DNA of 64,000 nucleotides. It comes from Acidobacteriaceae bacterium. Its GTDB lineage: Bacteria; Acidobacteriota; Terriglobia; Terriglobales; Acidobacteriaceae. Below the pieces are notes generated by a model. That model searched no databases, was not told where the DNA came from, and saw only the letters and a list, made by a program, of their open reading frames with translations. The translations under genes and the position numbers were made by a program. Positions 42,553-50,609 of this stretch are shown piece after piece. The DNA lies in contig DAIDLI010000047.1 in NCBI GenBank assembly GCA_027449545.1, forward strand, positions 1 through 64,000, in the 5' to 3' direction. The number at the start of each line of letters is the position of its first letter. Position 1 is the stretch's first letter.

Positions 42553-45471
42553 TTACCGGGAGAAGGTCAGGCCGTTTCTTGTCCCGATCACCGTCCAGCG
42601 GCCATCCCAGCGGCCTCCCGGCGTTTGTTGCCCGGTGGAATAGACAGTTCCGGCTCTGTCCGTAGCGAAGATCTGCAGCCTTCCGTCCCCGGTGTTACCG
42701 GCGGCCAGGGCAGAATCCGTTAGCTTGGGGGCGGCGGTTCCCGAGAGCGCTGTCCAGGCTCGTTGCCAGTGGCCGATTTTCGCCTGTGCGGTCCTGTAGA
42801 TCTTCCCGTCGGAAGCCGTGCAAATCACCTCGAAGCGGCCGTCCGAATTCTGCAGGGCGACGAACCGGGAAGCCGGGGAAGCGGCGCGGAGCACCGGCAG
42901 CGCCGTCCAGCTTCCCCAGGAACGACCGGGCGAATTCTGAGCGAGCGTCCAGAGATCTCCGCCATGGGGGCCGGGGCTGACGCCGAGGGCGAAGACGGAT
43001 AGCTTTCCGGCCAGGGTTCTGCCCACCTGCAGGCCGGGCTGGAGAATCTGGCGGGGGGGCGCGCCGAGGCGGGACCATTGCACCTCCCAGTGATTGTCGA
43101 GGGTTTGCCCGATTTGCCACAGCGCCGGGTGCGCACTCCGATCGAGGGCAAAGACAGCGACTCTGCCGTTGAGATTGGCGGCTACCGCGAAGCCCTGTTG
43201 GACTCCGCCGGCAAGCTTTGCCAGTCTTTTCCACGGCGCCCAGGCCACGCCCGGCGCCGCTTCGGTTGCCATCCACAAATGGCCGGATTCATCGAGGCCG
43301 AAGATGCTGAGGCTGCCATCGGCATTCTGCGCCGCCCGCAGACCGCTCAGGGAGGGCGCCTCACCTCGCAGGAGCACCCACGGGCTCCAAGCGCCTCCTT
43401 GAGGCTGCTGGTGTGCCGTGTAAACGCCCTTGGCGGTGGCGGCGAATGCCTGGAGGGTATTGTCCTGATTGCGGGCGATGGCCCAGCCACCCTTGACGGG
43501 CGGCAGGTCAGCCGAGAATGCGTCGCTCCAGTGACTCCAGGGAGTCGCGGCGGTCTTCGGGCCAGCTTGTTGCCAGGCGTGCCAAAGCCGTCCCTGCCGG
43601 CCGGCTGCGAAGAGCTCAAGCGCACCGTTCTGGTTCATGCCGACCGGCCCGCTGTAGAGGCTGCCGGCGTGGAGGCGGACGATCACGGCCGTCGCAGGTG
43701 CGACGGCCAGCGTGACCGTTCCGGAGGTTTCGGGGCTGTGCGGAGTCCAGACGCCACGCCACTGCTCGCCGCTACTGGCAATGCCGGCGCCGCCGAGCTG
43801 CGCAGCGAGGCGGCCGGCATCCCCTGCAAGTCCAGAGGAAAGCGTCAGGGTCGCGACGCTCGCCTTCGCGAACGGCAGCCCTGCCGGGCGAAGGGTGACC
43901 TGGGCGCGATGGTCGGGCTGGTTGCCCTGCGTCTTGTTGATCACGGTGATGTAGAGGTCCTGCCCCGCGCGCACCGCATATGCCGTCAGGCTCCAGTCCC
44001 GGGGCGCGTGAAGGGCGCGCACGGAGGTTTCCAGCGGGTAGCCGTGGCCGCCCATGTTGAAGGCCTTGATGCCGTACCCTTTGGGGGTCACGTAGTAGTC
44101 CGCGCAGGGGCCGGGCCGGCAGACTCCCGGCGCCTTCCAGGTGTTGTGCCGGGGGGCCAGGGTGTCGGTATAAATCCACTGGTTGTTGTGGAAATTGACT
44201 CCGCCGGCGCCGTGCTCGGCCCACCAATGCATGTAATCGAGGGCCCACAAGGCGGAAGCGAACGAGTTGCTCCCATCGGGAACGCCACCCAGGTAGTCGT
44301 TCGATTCGGTGAGCCGGAAGTCGACTCCCAGCTTGCGAATGGGTTCGTAGTCGTATTTGTAGAGCCAGGCGTAGGGGGTATAGACGAGTTGCTGGTCGTG
44401 GGGAATGCCGGGCGGCTGCACCGGTTCCGGGAGAATACCGTCGCCCTGCAGCCAAGCGGGCGAGAGCATGTCGGCGATGCCTTCGGCGGCGCTGAGACGG
44501 TAGGCGCCGGAAACAAATTGGCCGCCCACATAGTAATGGCCATAGGAGCTGCGGAAGTTGATCTTCGGATCGCTCCGTTCGCAGGCCGCCAGCAGCTCCG
44601 GCCACGCGGCGCTGGTAAAGAATGATCCGCACACGTTGCCGGTGAACTGTGAGGCGCGCGTGTACGAGAAGGCATCCGGACCGGCGACTGGAACGTGGGC
44701 CAATCCGGGAAGCGCGGTGATGGTGGCCATGTAGTTCCGCCATTCCTCCAGGTAGGAGGGAAAGGCGCTTCCTGCATTGGTCATCGCCTGGGAGATGCCG
44801 GCCTCGTACATGAGCGGATCGCGGATCACCAGCGGCGGGATAGCTAGGCCAGCGCGCGACTGGGCGCACTGCGGATCGTCGTCCCGGCAGGAGCAACCTC
44901 GGCCTGCGACACATGCACAGGCGCTGCCGTCGGTACAGAAGCTGTGAGCCGTGTGGTAGTCGTCTTCATTGCCGGTGCTCAGCGCGGCGATGTTGGCTGC
45001 ATAATGGCTCCAAAGGTAGTGGGCGGTTTCCGCGCTCTGTTGTGCCAGGCCGGGAATGTCGCAGGCGGCCGGATTGATCAGCCGGAACTGGTAGATGATC
45101 TTGAGATGGGCCTGGCGGGCGAAGTGGAAGAGCGCATCGAGGTCGGCATGGGTGGGAAAAGGCGTCTTGCAGCCGTCTCCGGTTGCGGCGCCGACGCGCA
45201 AGCTCTTGATGCCCATTTGCTGAAAGAGCGCCAGGGGTTGCGGATTCGCCTGGGGATCGAAGAGGTGGACGCCCGGCGCCAAGCCATTGGCGCCCGGCAT
45301 AAGACTGGTAATTTCAAAACTCAGACCGGCAAAGTCCGGCGCGATGGGCGTGCGCTGCGCCAGGTTTTGGGAATCGGCGTTCACTGCGATTTCTACTTTA
45401 GTCTGGGCGGGCAAACAGACCGGCAGTGACATCAGAGCCCAGGTCAGATAGGTAGTTACTTTTCGCTTCAC
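42553..45471 (-). CDS. Secreted GH79-like glycosidase with C-terminal lectin-type propeller
   Basis: 972-residue secreted protein. A signal peptide (KRKVTTYLTWALMSLPVCLP) is followed by a TIM-barrel resembling GH79 (beta-glucuronidase/heparanase-like): Glu169 in STGNEDDYH is the candidate acid/base and Glu389 in FRLTESND the candidate nucleophile. A beta-sandwich comes next (about 500-625), then from about 630 a tandem-repeat propeller of the tectonin/PLL type, with repeats such as GALELFAAGRQGRLWHAWQ and GSLSIFGLDESGHLWMATE. I chose the GTG at 45471 because GGAG lies 7 bases upstream. It is last in a minus-strand group with a truncated homologue and a TonB receptor. The propeller probably holds the enzyme on a glycan surface. 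Catalytic-site identification is by motif position only. Confidence 0.7.
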   Translation of the reverse strand: MKRKVTTYLTWALMSLPVCLPAQTKVEIAVNADSQNLAQRTPIAPDFAGLSFEITSLMPGANGLAPGVHLFDPQANPQPLALFQQMGIKSLRVGAATGDGCKTPFPTHADLDALFHFARQAHLKIIYQFRLINPAACDIPGLAQQSAETAHYLWSHYAANIAALSTGNEDDYHTAHSFCTDGSACACVAGRGCSCRDDDPQCAQSRAGLAIPPLVIRDPLMYEAGISQAMTNAGSAFPSYLEEWRNYMATITALPGLAHVPVAGPDAFSYTRASQFTGNVCGSFFTSAAWPELLAACERSDPKINFRSSYGHYYVGGQFVSGAYRLSAAEGIADMLSPAWLQGDGILPEPVQPPGIPHDQQLVYTPYAWLYKYDYEPIRKLGVDFRLTESNDYLGGVPDGSNSFASALWALDYMHWWAEHGAGGVNFHNNQWIYTDTLAPRHNTWKAPGVCRPGPCADYYVTPKGYGIKAFNMGGHGYPLETSVRALHAPRDWSLTAYAVRAGQDLYITVINKTQGNQPDHRAQVTLRPAGLPFAKASVATLTLSSGLAGDAGRLAAQLGGAGIASSGEQWRGVWTPHSPETSGTVTLAVAPATAVIVRLHAGSLYSGPVGMNQNGALELFAAGRQGRLWHAWQQAGPKTAATPWSHWSDAFSADLPPVKGGWAIARNQDNTLQAFAATAKGVYTAHQQPQGGAWSPWVLLRGEAPSLSGLRAAQNADGSLSIFGLDESGHLWMATEAAPGVAWAPWKRLAKLAGGVQQGFAVAANLNGRVAVFALDRSAHPALWQIGQTLDNHWEVQWSRLGAPPRQILQPGLQVGRTLAGKLSVFALGVSPGPHGGDLWTLAQNSPGRSWGSWTALPVLRAASPASRFVALQNSDGRFEVICTASDGKIYRTAQAKIGHWQRAWTALSGTAAPKLTDSALAAGNTGDGRLQIFATDRAGTVYSTGQQTPGGRWDGRWTVIGTRNGLTFSR

Positions 45472-45675
45472 GTCTTTCTCCGACTGAGAGTGCTTGTGCG
45501 GCCGCGCATTCCGGGGGCAGCGCACCAAAAGCGTGCTCGCCGCCAGATCGGCGCAGCGCACGCAGGAAAGAGAAGTCCGGCTTGCGCGAGGGCGCAGGCC
45601 GATTCGATGGGGAAGGTCGTGCCCCCTTCAAGAGGGGCAGGTCATCGGGTTGTCTTGTCTGTAGGAGACCTATCT

Positions 45676-46152
45676 TTAGGGCTGCCCGGGATAAAAGGCG
45701 AGCCCTGCGCCTCCAAAGCTAGCCCACCCGTTCCAGCCGCCACCCGAGGTGGGTTGCCAGTCCGACCAGACCGCTCCGCTGCTATCCACGGAGAAGAGCT
45801 GGATGCGCTCATCCTGTGTGCTGCTGGCGACCAGATGTGGATCAAGGGCACTCCCACCCATATCGGTCCAGTTGCCGCCAATGCGCAGATTCTTGATACT
45901 CAGGTTCTGAAACAGCGTGGTGAGTTGGGTGTTATCAGGAGTCCAGAAGTTGCCATTGACTCCGCCTTGATCGACATTGGAGGTAACGGTAGCGGTTTCA
46001 AAACCGAGTCCGGAGAAGTCCTGCGGAATCGTATAGTTGCGTGAGGTGGTGTCCACCGTGACCGTGGCCGTTTGCCCGTAGATGCATCCCGTGCTCAGAA
46101 CTATCGACGCGCCCAGCGAAGCGTATTGCATGATTCCGCACGTACCTCGCAT
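45676..46152 (-). CDS. Deletion derivative of a GH79-propeller protein (probable remnant)
   Basis: 158-residue protein combining two distant parts of the neighbour at 42553-45471. After a signal/lipobox-like N-terminus (GASIVLSTGC) the segment IPQDFSGLGFETATV and TLFQNLSIKNLRIGGN matches the start of the neighbour's catalytic domain (IAPDFAGLSFEITSL; ALFQQMGIKSLRVGAA); it then passes directly to one tectonin-like blade (DERIQLFSVDSSGAVWSDWQ and WNGWASFGG). Almost the whole TIM-barrel and the catalytic Glu residues are absent, so it cannot be a working glycosidase. The frame is intact and GAGGAG precedes the ATG at 46152, so it may still be translated, perhaps as a small glycan-binding protein. 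Read alternatively as a decayed duplicate. Confidence 0.65.
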   Translation of the reverse strand: MRGTCGIMQYASLGASIVLSTGCIYGQTATVTVDTTSRNYTIPQDFSGLGFETATVTSNVDQGGVNGNFWTPDNTQLTTLFQNLSIKNLRIGGNWTDMGGSALDPHLVASSTQDERIQLFSVDSSGAVWSDWQPTSGGGWNGWASFGGAGLAFYPGQP

Positions 46153-46189
46153 ACATCTCCTCACGACTATGAATGGCTCTGGCGTGGCG

Positions 46190-46225
46190 CTCCCTGTCTC
46201 GGCAATACTGTTCCGAGACAGGGAG
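46190..46225 (-). terminator. Intercistronic hairpin after the TonB receptor gene
   Basis: CTCCCTGTCTCGG (46190-46202) pairs perfectly with CCGAGACAGGGAG (46213-46225), loop 10 bases, 10 bases beyond the receptor gene. No T-run follows on the minus strand; it may attenuate or stabilise message between the receptor gene and the enzyme genes. Confidence 0.55.
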
Positions 46226-46234
46226 AACGAAGGA

Positions 46235-49200
46235 TTAGAAGAAGAACTTCATGGCGAGCTGGCCGATGCGATATCCATTGCGGTCGCTCGTGATCTTACT
46301 GAAGTTAGTTGAGTTGGTGAAGTTCAATTGAGGCCCTGGGTTGTTGAACTGTGGGTGATTGAGCGTATTGAATGTTTCCAAGCGGAATTGCAAGGATGTT
46401 TCACCACCGGTTGTGAAGTTCTTAAACAGCGACGCGTCCAAATTGTAGAAGCCTGGGCCGCGCACCTGTTCCGCTTTTCCGCCCAGGGGTGAGAAGTCTC
46501 GCTGGCCAATGACCGTGGCCGCGGGAGGTTCCGCAAAGGCGCTGGGATTCAGCCACTGATCGATGTTGTGCGGGCCGGCATAGGGATTTTGGCCGGCGAT
46601 CCGGTTGGCATTGCAGCCGTAATCTGCGGTGGTTGCGGTGGGACACCCAATGTTAAATGGCTGTCCGCTCTGGTAGGTATAGATGTAGTTGAAATCCCAT
46701 CCCCCGATCAGGGCGTTCACCAGGCTGCCTGCCCCGCTCAGGAACGCGCGCCTTCTCCCAAACGGCAATCCATATTCTCCTGCAACGTGCACAACGTTTC
46801 GGGTGTCGTTTTTGCATAGTGCGTAGTCCGGCCCGATGCCGAAGCCCGGTAACCACTCGGCACGAAAGCCGCCGAGAAGTTCGCCATTGCTGGTGTCCGT
46901 AGCCATACATTTGGAGAACGTATAGTTCGCTAGCAAAACGAGATTGTCTTTGAACTGATGCTGATAGACGGTCTGCAGAGAGTTGTAATTACTGACCGCC
47001 TGGGTAATGACATCCTGCATGTTCGCGGCAAAGGCTGGGAACGGCCGGTAGCTGGTCGGATTGGTTCCTGGAGGCAGAATCACCTGGGGTGAATTCTGCT
47101 GCCCATAGGCATCTCCATTTCGTCCTAAGGTTCCTACGTATCCAGTCTGAATGGAGTCACGGGTGGTGAATTGATACTGGAGAGTAAGATTCGCCGTTTC
47201 CACCAGCGGCGTTTTGTAGTTGTATTGCTTGCCGAAGAGAGATAGCCCGTTGCCGGTTACCAATGATGGGTCCTGCAGATTGATAGCTGCAAAGGTGGTT
47301 TCGAGTGTCGCTACCTGGCCATTGGGCAGCGTGTCGGGAGTTTGGGAAGTCAGACTGGGATTGCTGATAAGAAACTGAAATGGGTAGTTAGTGCCCATGG
47401 TGCTGCCGTATCCTACGCTGGCAAAGGCGCCGTAGGATATGCCATATCCGGCACGCAGAACCAGGTTGGGGCGCAGACGCCATGCCGCGCCCAGCCGCGG
47501 CCCAAAGTTACTGAGTTGCCCCTTATTGACTCTCAGGCCGGACAGACAATCCACCTGGATGTTGTATGTCGCCAGCAGCGCATTGAAGGCGGTTGAGCGT
47601 GGCACGGAACATCCCTTTTTCGTCATGTAATAAGTGCCTCCGGCTCCGTCACCTCCTGCTTGCTGGAAGTTCGCCTGGTTGCCGTTGCTTTCTCCGTAGG
47701 GTGAGGAATAATCCCAGCGCAGGCCGAGATTAAAGGTCAGGGATGGCGTAATACGCCAGTTGTCTTGCACGTAAGCTGCAAAATAGCCTGCGAAATATCT
47801 GGTCTGCGCCCAGTTGGATCCTTGGTAACTGCTCAAGCCGCCGAGATTGGAGATTCCACCTGACACCAGCGTCGCTCCGGGCGCAAGAAGCAGATCGGAA
47901 ATACCTAGCTCTTTGCTGTTTTTGTTGGGGATGTCGGAGTACATCCCGGTAAAACCGAATTCTCCTTTGCTGTATGCCGGCTGAACAATGTCTCCGCGAA
48001 TATGGTTCAGCTCAAACCCCATGCGGAACTCGTGCTTTCCGTGAATCTTGGTCACATTGTCGAAGAGTTCCAGGGCGGTGTCGGTTTGCAGGGTAGGCAT
48101 ATAGCGGCGCCCCCCGAAACTGGTGAAGCCGCTGTAGTCGATGGTCGGTAAGCCGCCGTTTCCGGCGATCTGCGGGATGCCTTGAATCCCATACTGCGCA
48201 GGGATGCCCGCGGTATTGGCGGTTGGCATCTCCAGGGTATTTCCTACGTGGTCATATCCGCCCGTCACATCGTTTTCGAAGGTTGGCGAAAATACGTGCG
48301 TGTAATTCAGCACCAGTTCGTAATGAGGCGCGAGGTTGACCGGGTTGATTTGCAACGCTCCGCCGGCGATGCCGGGGAACGGCTGATAGGAAGCGGTGTC
48401 CTGATAGCTATGGCTGAATGCGCCCCAAAGTATATCTTTCTGGCTTAAATCCTCATCGATCCTGAGGTCGTATTGGTCAGTGTAGGAAATTGCGGACGGA
48501 ACAGTGTAGTAGTTATTGAGCAGGGCCCCAGTATTCGTCGGCGCCGGCAGAAGTTCGAGCAGAGCAAGTGAATTGTTATCGATCCTTGATTGAGGAATCA
48601 CATTCAGGCTGGAAACGGGAACTTTGCTGAAATCGGTGATGCCGCTCAGCGGTCCCCCGGGCCGATAATTGGCGGCATCACAGCCGTTGGAGCCAGAACA
48701 GTTATAGAAAGGATCGCGAACATATACCGTGCTGCTGCCGGTGTTCGGTAAGCCGCTAATCGGGTCGACAGCTCCTGGCGCCACGGCGCGTGTAGTCGCC
48801 GGATCGAGGACCGTTCCGTGGGGGATGACGCGACCCAAGCCGTCGATACTCGAGCCCTGGTTGCCGGTCACTCCATCCGGGTTGCCGGCAATCAGATCCT
48901 GCAGGTTGGCGTAATTGTTTTGAAAGCTGTTACGCATGGCATTGGTGGGCACCGTAAACGCGGGGAATGCGGCCTGCTGGGTTAGATTTGTACGCTGGTA
49001 ATCGAAAAAGAAGAAAGTCTTATCCCGGCCGTTATAGATTTTGGGGAGGAAGATGGGACCGCCGACCGTCCCACCGAATTGGTTCTGCCGGTACATCTGC
49101 CGAGCCTTACCGTTCTGTTTGTTGAAATAGTCGTTGGCATTCAGGGCTTCGTTGCGGAAGTATTCCCAGAGGTCTCCCTTGATCTGGTTGGTGCCCGACT

Positions 49201-49924
49201 TGACCAGCGCATTGACCACTGCCCCGGCGAACTCGCCGAATTCCGCGCTGTTGTCGCCATCTTCCAGCTTGAACTCCTGAATGGCGTCCGGGACCGGAGC
49301 CACGCTGACCCCTCCAAAGACTTCCGAATTGTCGTCAATGCCGTTCAGGCGATAATCCACTTGAACTTGGCTCACGCCATTGACCCAGAGCTGCGTTGGG
49401 TTTTCCGATGAAGCGGAGACTGGCGTAATCGCACCGGCGGAAATTTGCGCCAGCGATAGCCAGTTGCGTCCGTTCAAAGGCAGGTCGTTTACCGACTCCT
49501 CGGCAACGGTCTGTCCCAGCGAGGCGTCTTGCGCTTGCAACAGGGGTGCGGCGGAGGTGACGGTGACCTCCTGGCTCACATTGCCCAATTGCAGAGAAAT
49601 GTCGGCCGTGACTACGGACTGCACGTGGACCTGAATTCCGGTTAACACATAGCTCTTGAAGCCGCTGGCATCCGCCTTCAGGGCGTAGGTGCCCACAGGC
49701 ACCCCTTCCAGCACATAGGTGCCGCTGGAGGTGGAGCGGGTGCTCTGCACCACCCGGGTAGCTTCATTGGTGAGCGTGATGGTGGCATTGCCGATCACCG
49801 CTCCGGAGGGATCCTTGACCGTGCCGGCCACTCCGCCTGCGGCGGTTTGCGCCGACGCCGAAGTGGCGAGCATGGTGAGGAGTACGACACCGGCAAAGAG
49901 CACTGCATTGCGAATTCTACTCAT
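46235..49924 (-). CDS. Oar-like TonB-dependent receptor (module 1)
   Basis: 1229-residue outer-membrane transporter. Signal peptide residues 1-26 (MSRIRNAVLFAGVVLLTMLA, ending SAQ); carboxypeptidase-regulatory domain 27-110 (VAGTVKDPSGAVIGNATITL); plug with LPLNGRNWLSLAQISAGAI, VDYRLNGIDDNSEVF and FAGAVVNALVKSGTNQIKG; barrel ending MKFFF. I chose the ATG at 49924, 8 bases after GGAG; the frame is open upstream but lacks a signal peptide there. It is first in a minus-strand group with a truncated and a complete GH79-like gene, and is divergent from the wHTH-TolB regulator at 50610. No SusD homologue. It probably imports a glycan fragment made by the enzyme. Confidence 0.93.
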   Translation of the reverse strand: MSRIRNAVLFAGVVLLTMLATSASAQTAAGGVAGTVKDPSGAVIGNATITLTNEATRVVQSTRSTSSGTYVLEGVPVGTYALKADASGFKSYVLTGIQVHVQSVVTADISLQLGNVSQEVTVTSAAPLLQAQDASLGQTVAEESVNDLPLNGRNWLSLAQISAGAITPVSASSENPTQLWVNGVSQVQVDYRLNGIDDNSEVFGGVSVAPVPDAIQEFKLEDGDNSAEFGEFAGAVVNALVKSGTNQIKGDLWEYFRNEALNANDYFNKQNGKARQMYRQNQFGGTVGGPIFLPKIYNGRDKTFFFFDYQRTNLTQQAAFPAFTVPTNAMRNSFQNNYANLQDLIAGNPDGVTGNQGSSIDGLGRVIPHGTVLDPATTRAVAPGAVDPISGLPNTGSSTVYVRDPFYNCSGSNGCDAANYRPGGPLSGITDFSKVPVSSLNVIPQSRIDNNSLALLELLPAPTNTGALLNNYYTVPSAISYTDQYDLRIDEDLSQKDILWGAFSHSYQDTASYQPFPGIAGGALQINPVNLAPHYELVLNYTHVFSPTFENDVTGGYDHVGNTLEMPTANTAGIPAQYGIQGIPQIAGNGGLPTIDYSGFTSFGGRRYMPTLQTDTALELFDNVTKIHGKHEFRMGFELNHIRGDIVQPAYSKGEFGFTGMYSDIPNKNSKELGISDLLLAPGATLVSGGISNLGGLSSYQGSNWAQTRYFAGYFAAYVQDNWRITPSLTFNLGLRWDYSSPYGESNGNQANFQQAGGDGAGGTYYMTKKGCSVPRSTAFNALLATYNIQVDCLSGLRVNKGQLSNFGPRLGAAWRLRPNLVLRAGYGISYGAFASVGYGSTMGTNYPFQFLISNPSLTSQTPDTLPNGQVATLETTFAAINLQDPSLVTGNGLSLFGKQYNYKTPLVETANLTLQYQFTTRDSIQTGYVGTLGRNGDAYGQQNSPQVILPPGTNPTSYRPFPAFAANMQDVITQAVSNYNSLQTVYQHQFKDNLVLLANYTFSKCMATDTSNGELLGGFRAEWLPGFGIGPDYALCKNDTRNVVHVAGEYGLPFGRRRAFLSGAGSLVNALIGGWDFNYIYTYQSGQPFNIGCPTATTADYGCNANRIAGQNPYAGPHNIDQWLNPSAFAEPPAATVIGQRDFSPLGGKAEQVRGPGFYNLDASLFKNFTTGGETSLQFRLETFNTLNHPQFNNPGPQLNFTNSTNFSKITSDRNGYRIGQLAMKFFF

Positions 49925-50609
49925 CTGGTTTTCTCCGTCCTGCTTCCGCAGGAACACACTAGGAAGCCCCGGTCTGGCAGGAGGGGCAGGGAAAAGCGCG
50001 CCGGGGTTTCCCCGGATTTGGCTCCAATCCGAGTCCCGATTGAAGCTCCATGAGCAAACTGTCGAGTGGACTTTACCGGCAGGGATAGAGCGAGTCAAGG
50101 AACCGGAAGTTAAAAGCTGCACCCGCGGGAGGGTGAGCCGGGAGGAGTTGTAACTGATTGGAAACAGATCAGATGATTCCTGCTTGGAGCGCGCCGGGAG
50201 GCTCCCTGGGGCTCTCTCAAAAGCTGAAAAATCGAACTCAATTCCTAAAAGCTGGCGCTTTCACGCCGCAGCCCGCCGCGAAGCGCGGTTGGATCCGGGA
50301 TGGCCTGGGGAAATCGCGAGGCGTTATGATGAGGACCGGAAAGCGAATCGCCATCCGATGTCCCCGCTGCTTGGTTCGATTCCGCTGCCGGACACCGGGC
50401 TTGGTCAGCCTTTCTCGTCCCCAAAGCCTGGGAACCGGGAATCGGATTGGTGCGCATTTGTGCTCCGGAGCGGGTGCGGCTTCTGCGGCCGAACCGGAGG
50501 ACAGCAGGAGAGGGAAGGATGCGGCCGATCGCCGGTCGGGCATCCTTTCTTTAGGCAACAGGGTACGGTTCTGGAAGGTCCGCGCCAGGGGGATGGGCGA
50601 GAGAAGCAG
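49925..50609. other. Divergent regulatory region between TonB receptor and regulator
   Basis: 685 bases between the divergent receptor and regulator starts. Open frames here overlap in several phases without ribosome-binding sites or recognisable products, so I call no gene. Promoters for both genes must lie here, but I find no strong -35/-10 pair. GAGAGAAGCAG stands before the regulator ATG. Confidence 0.35.
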
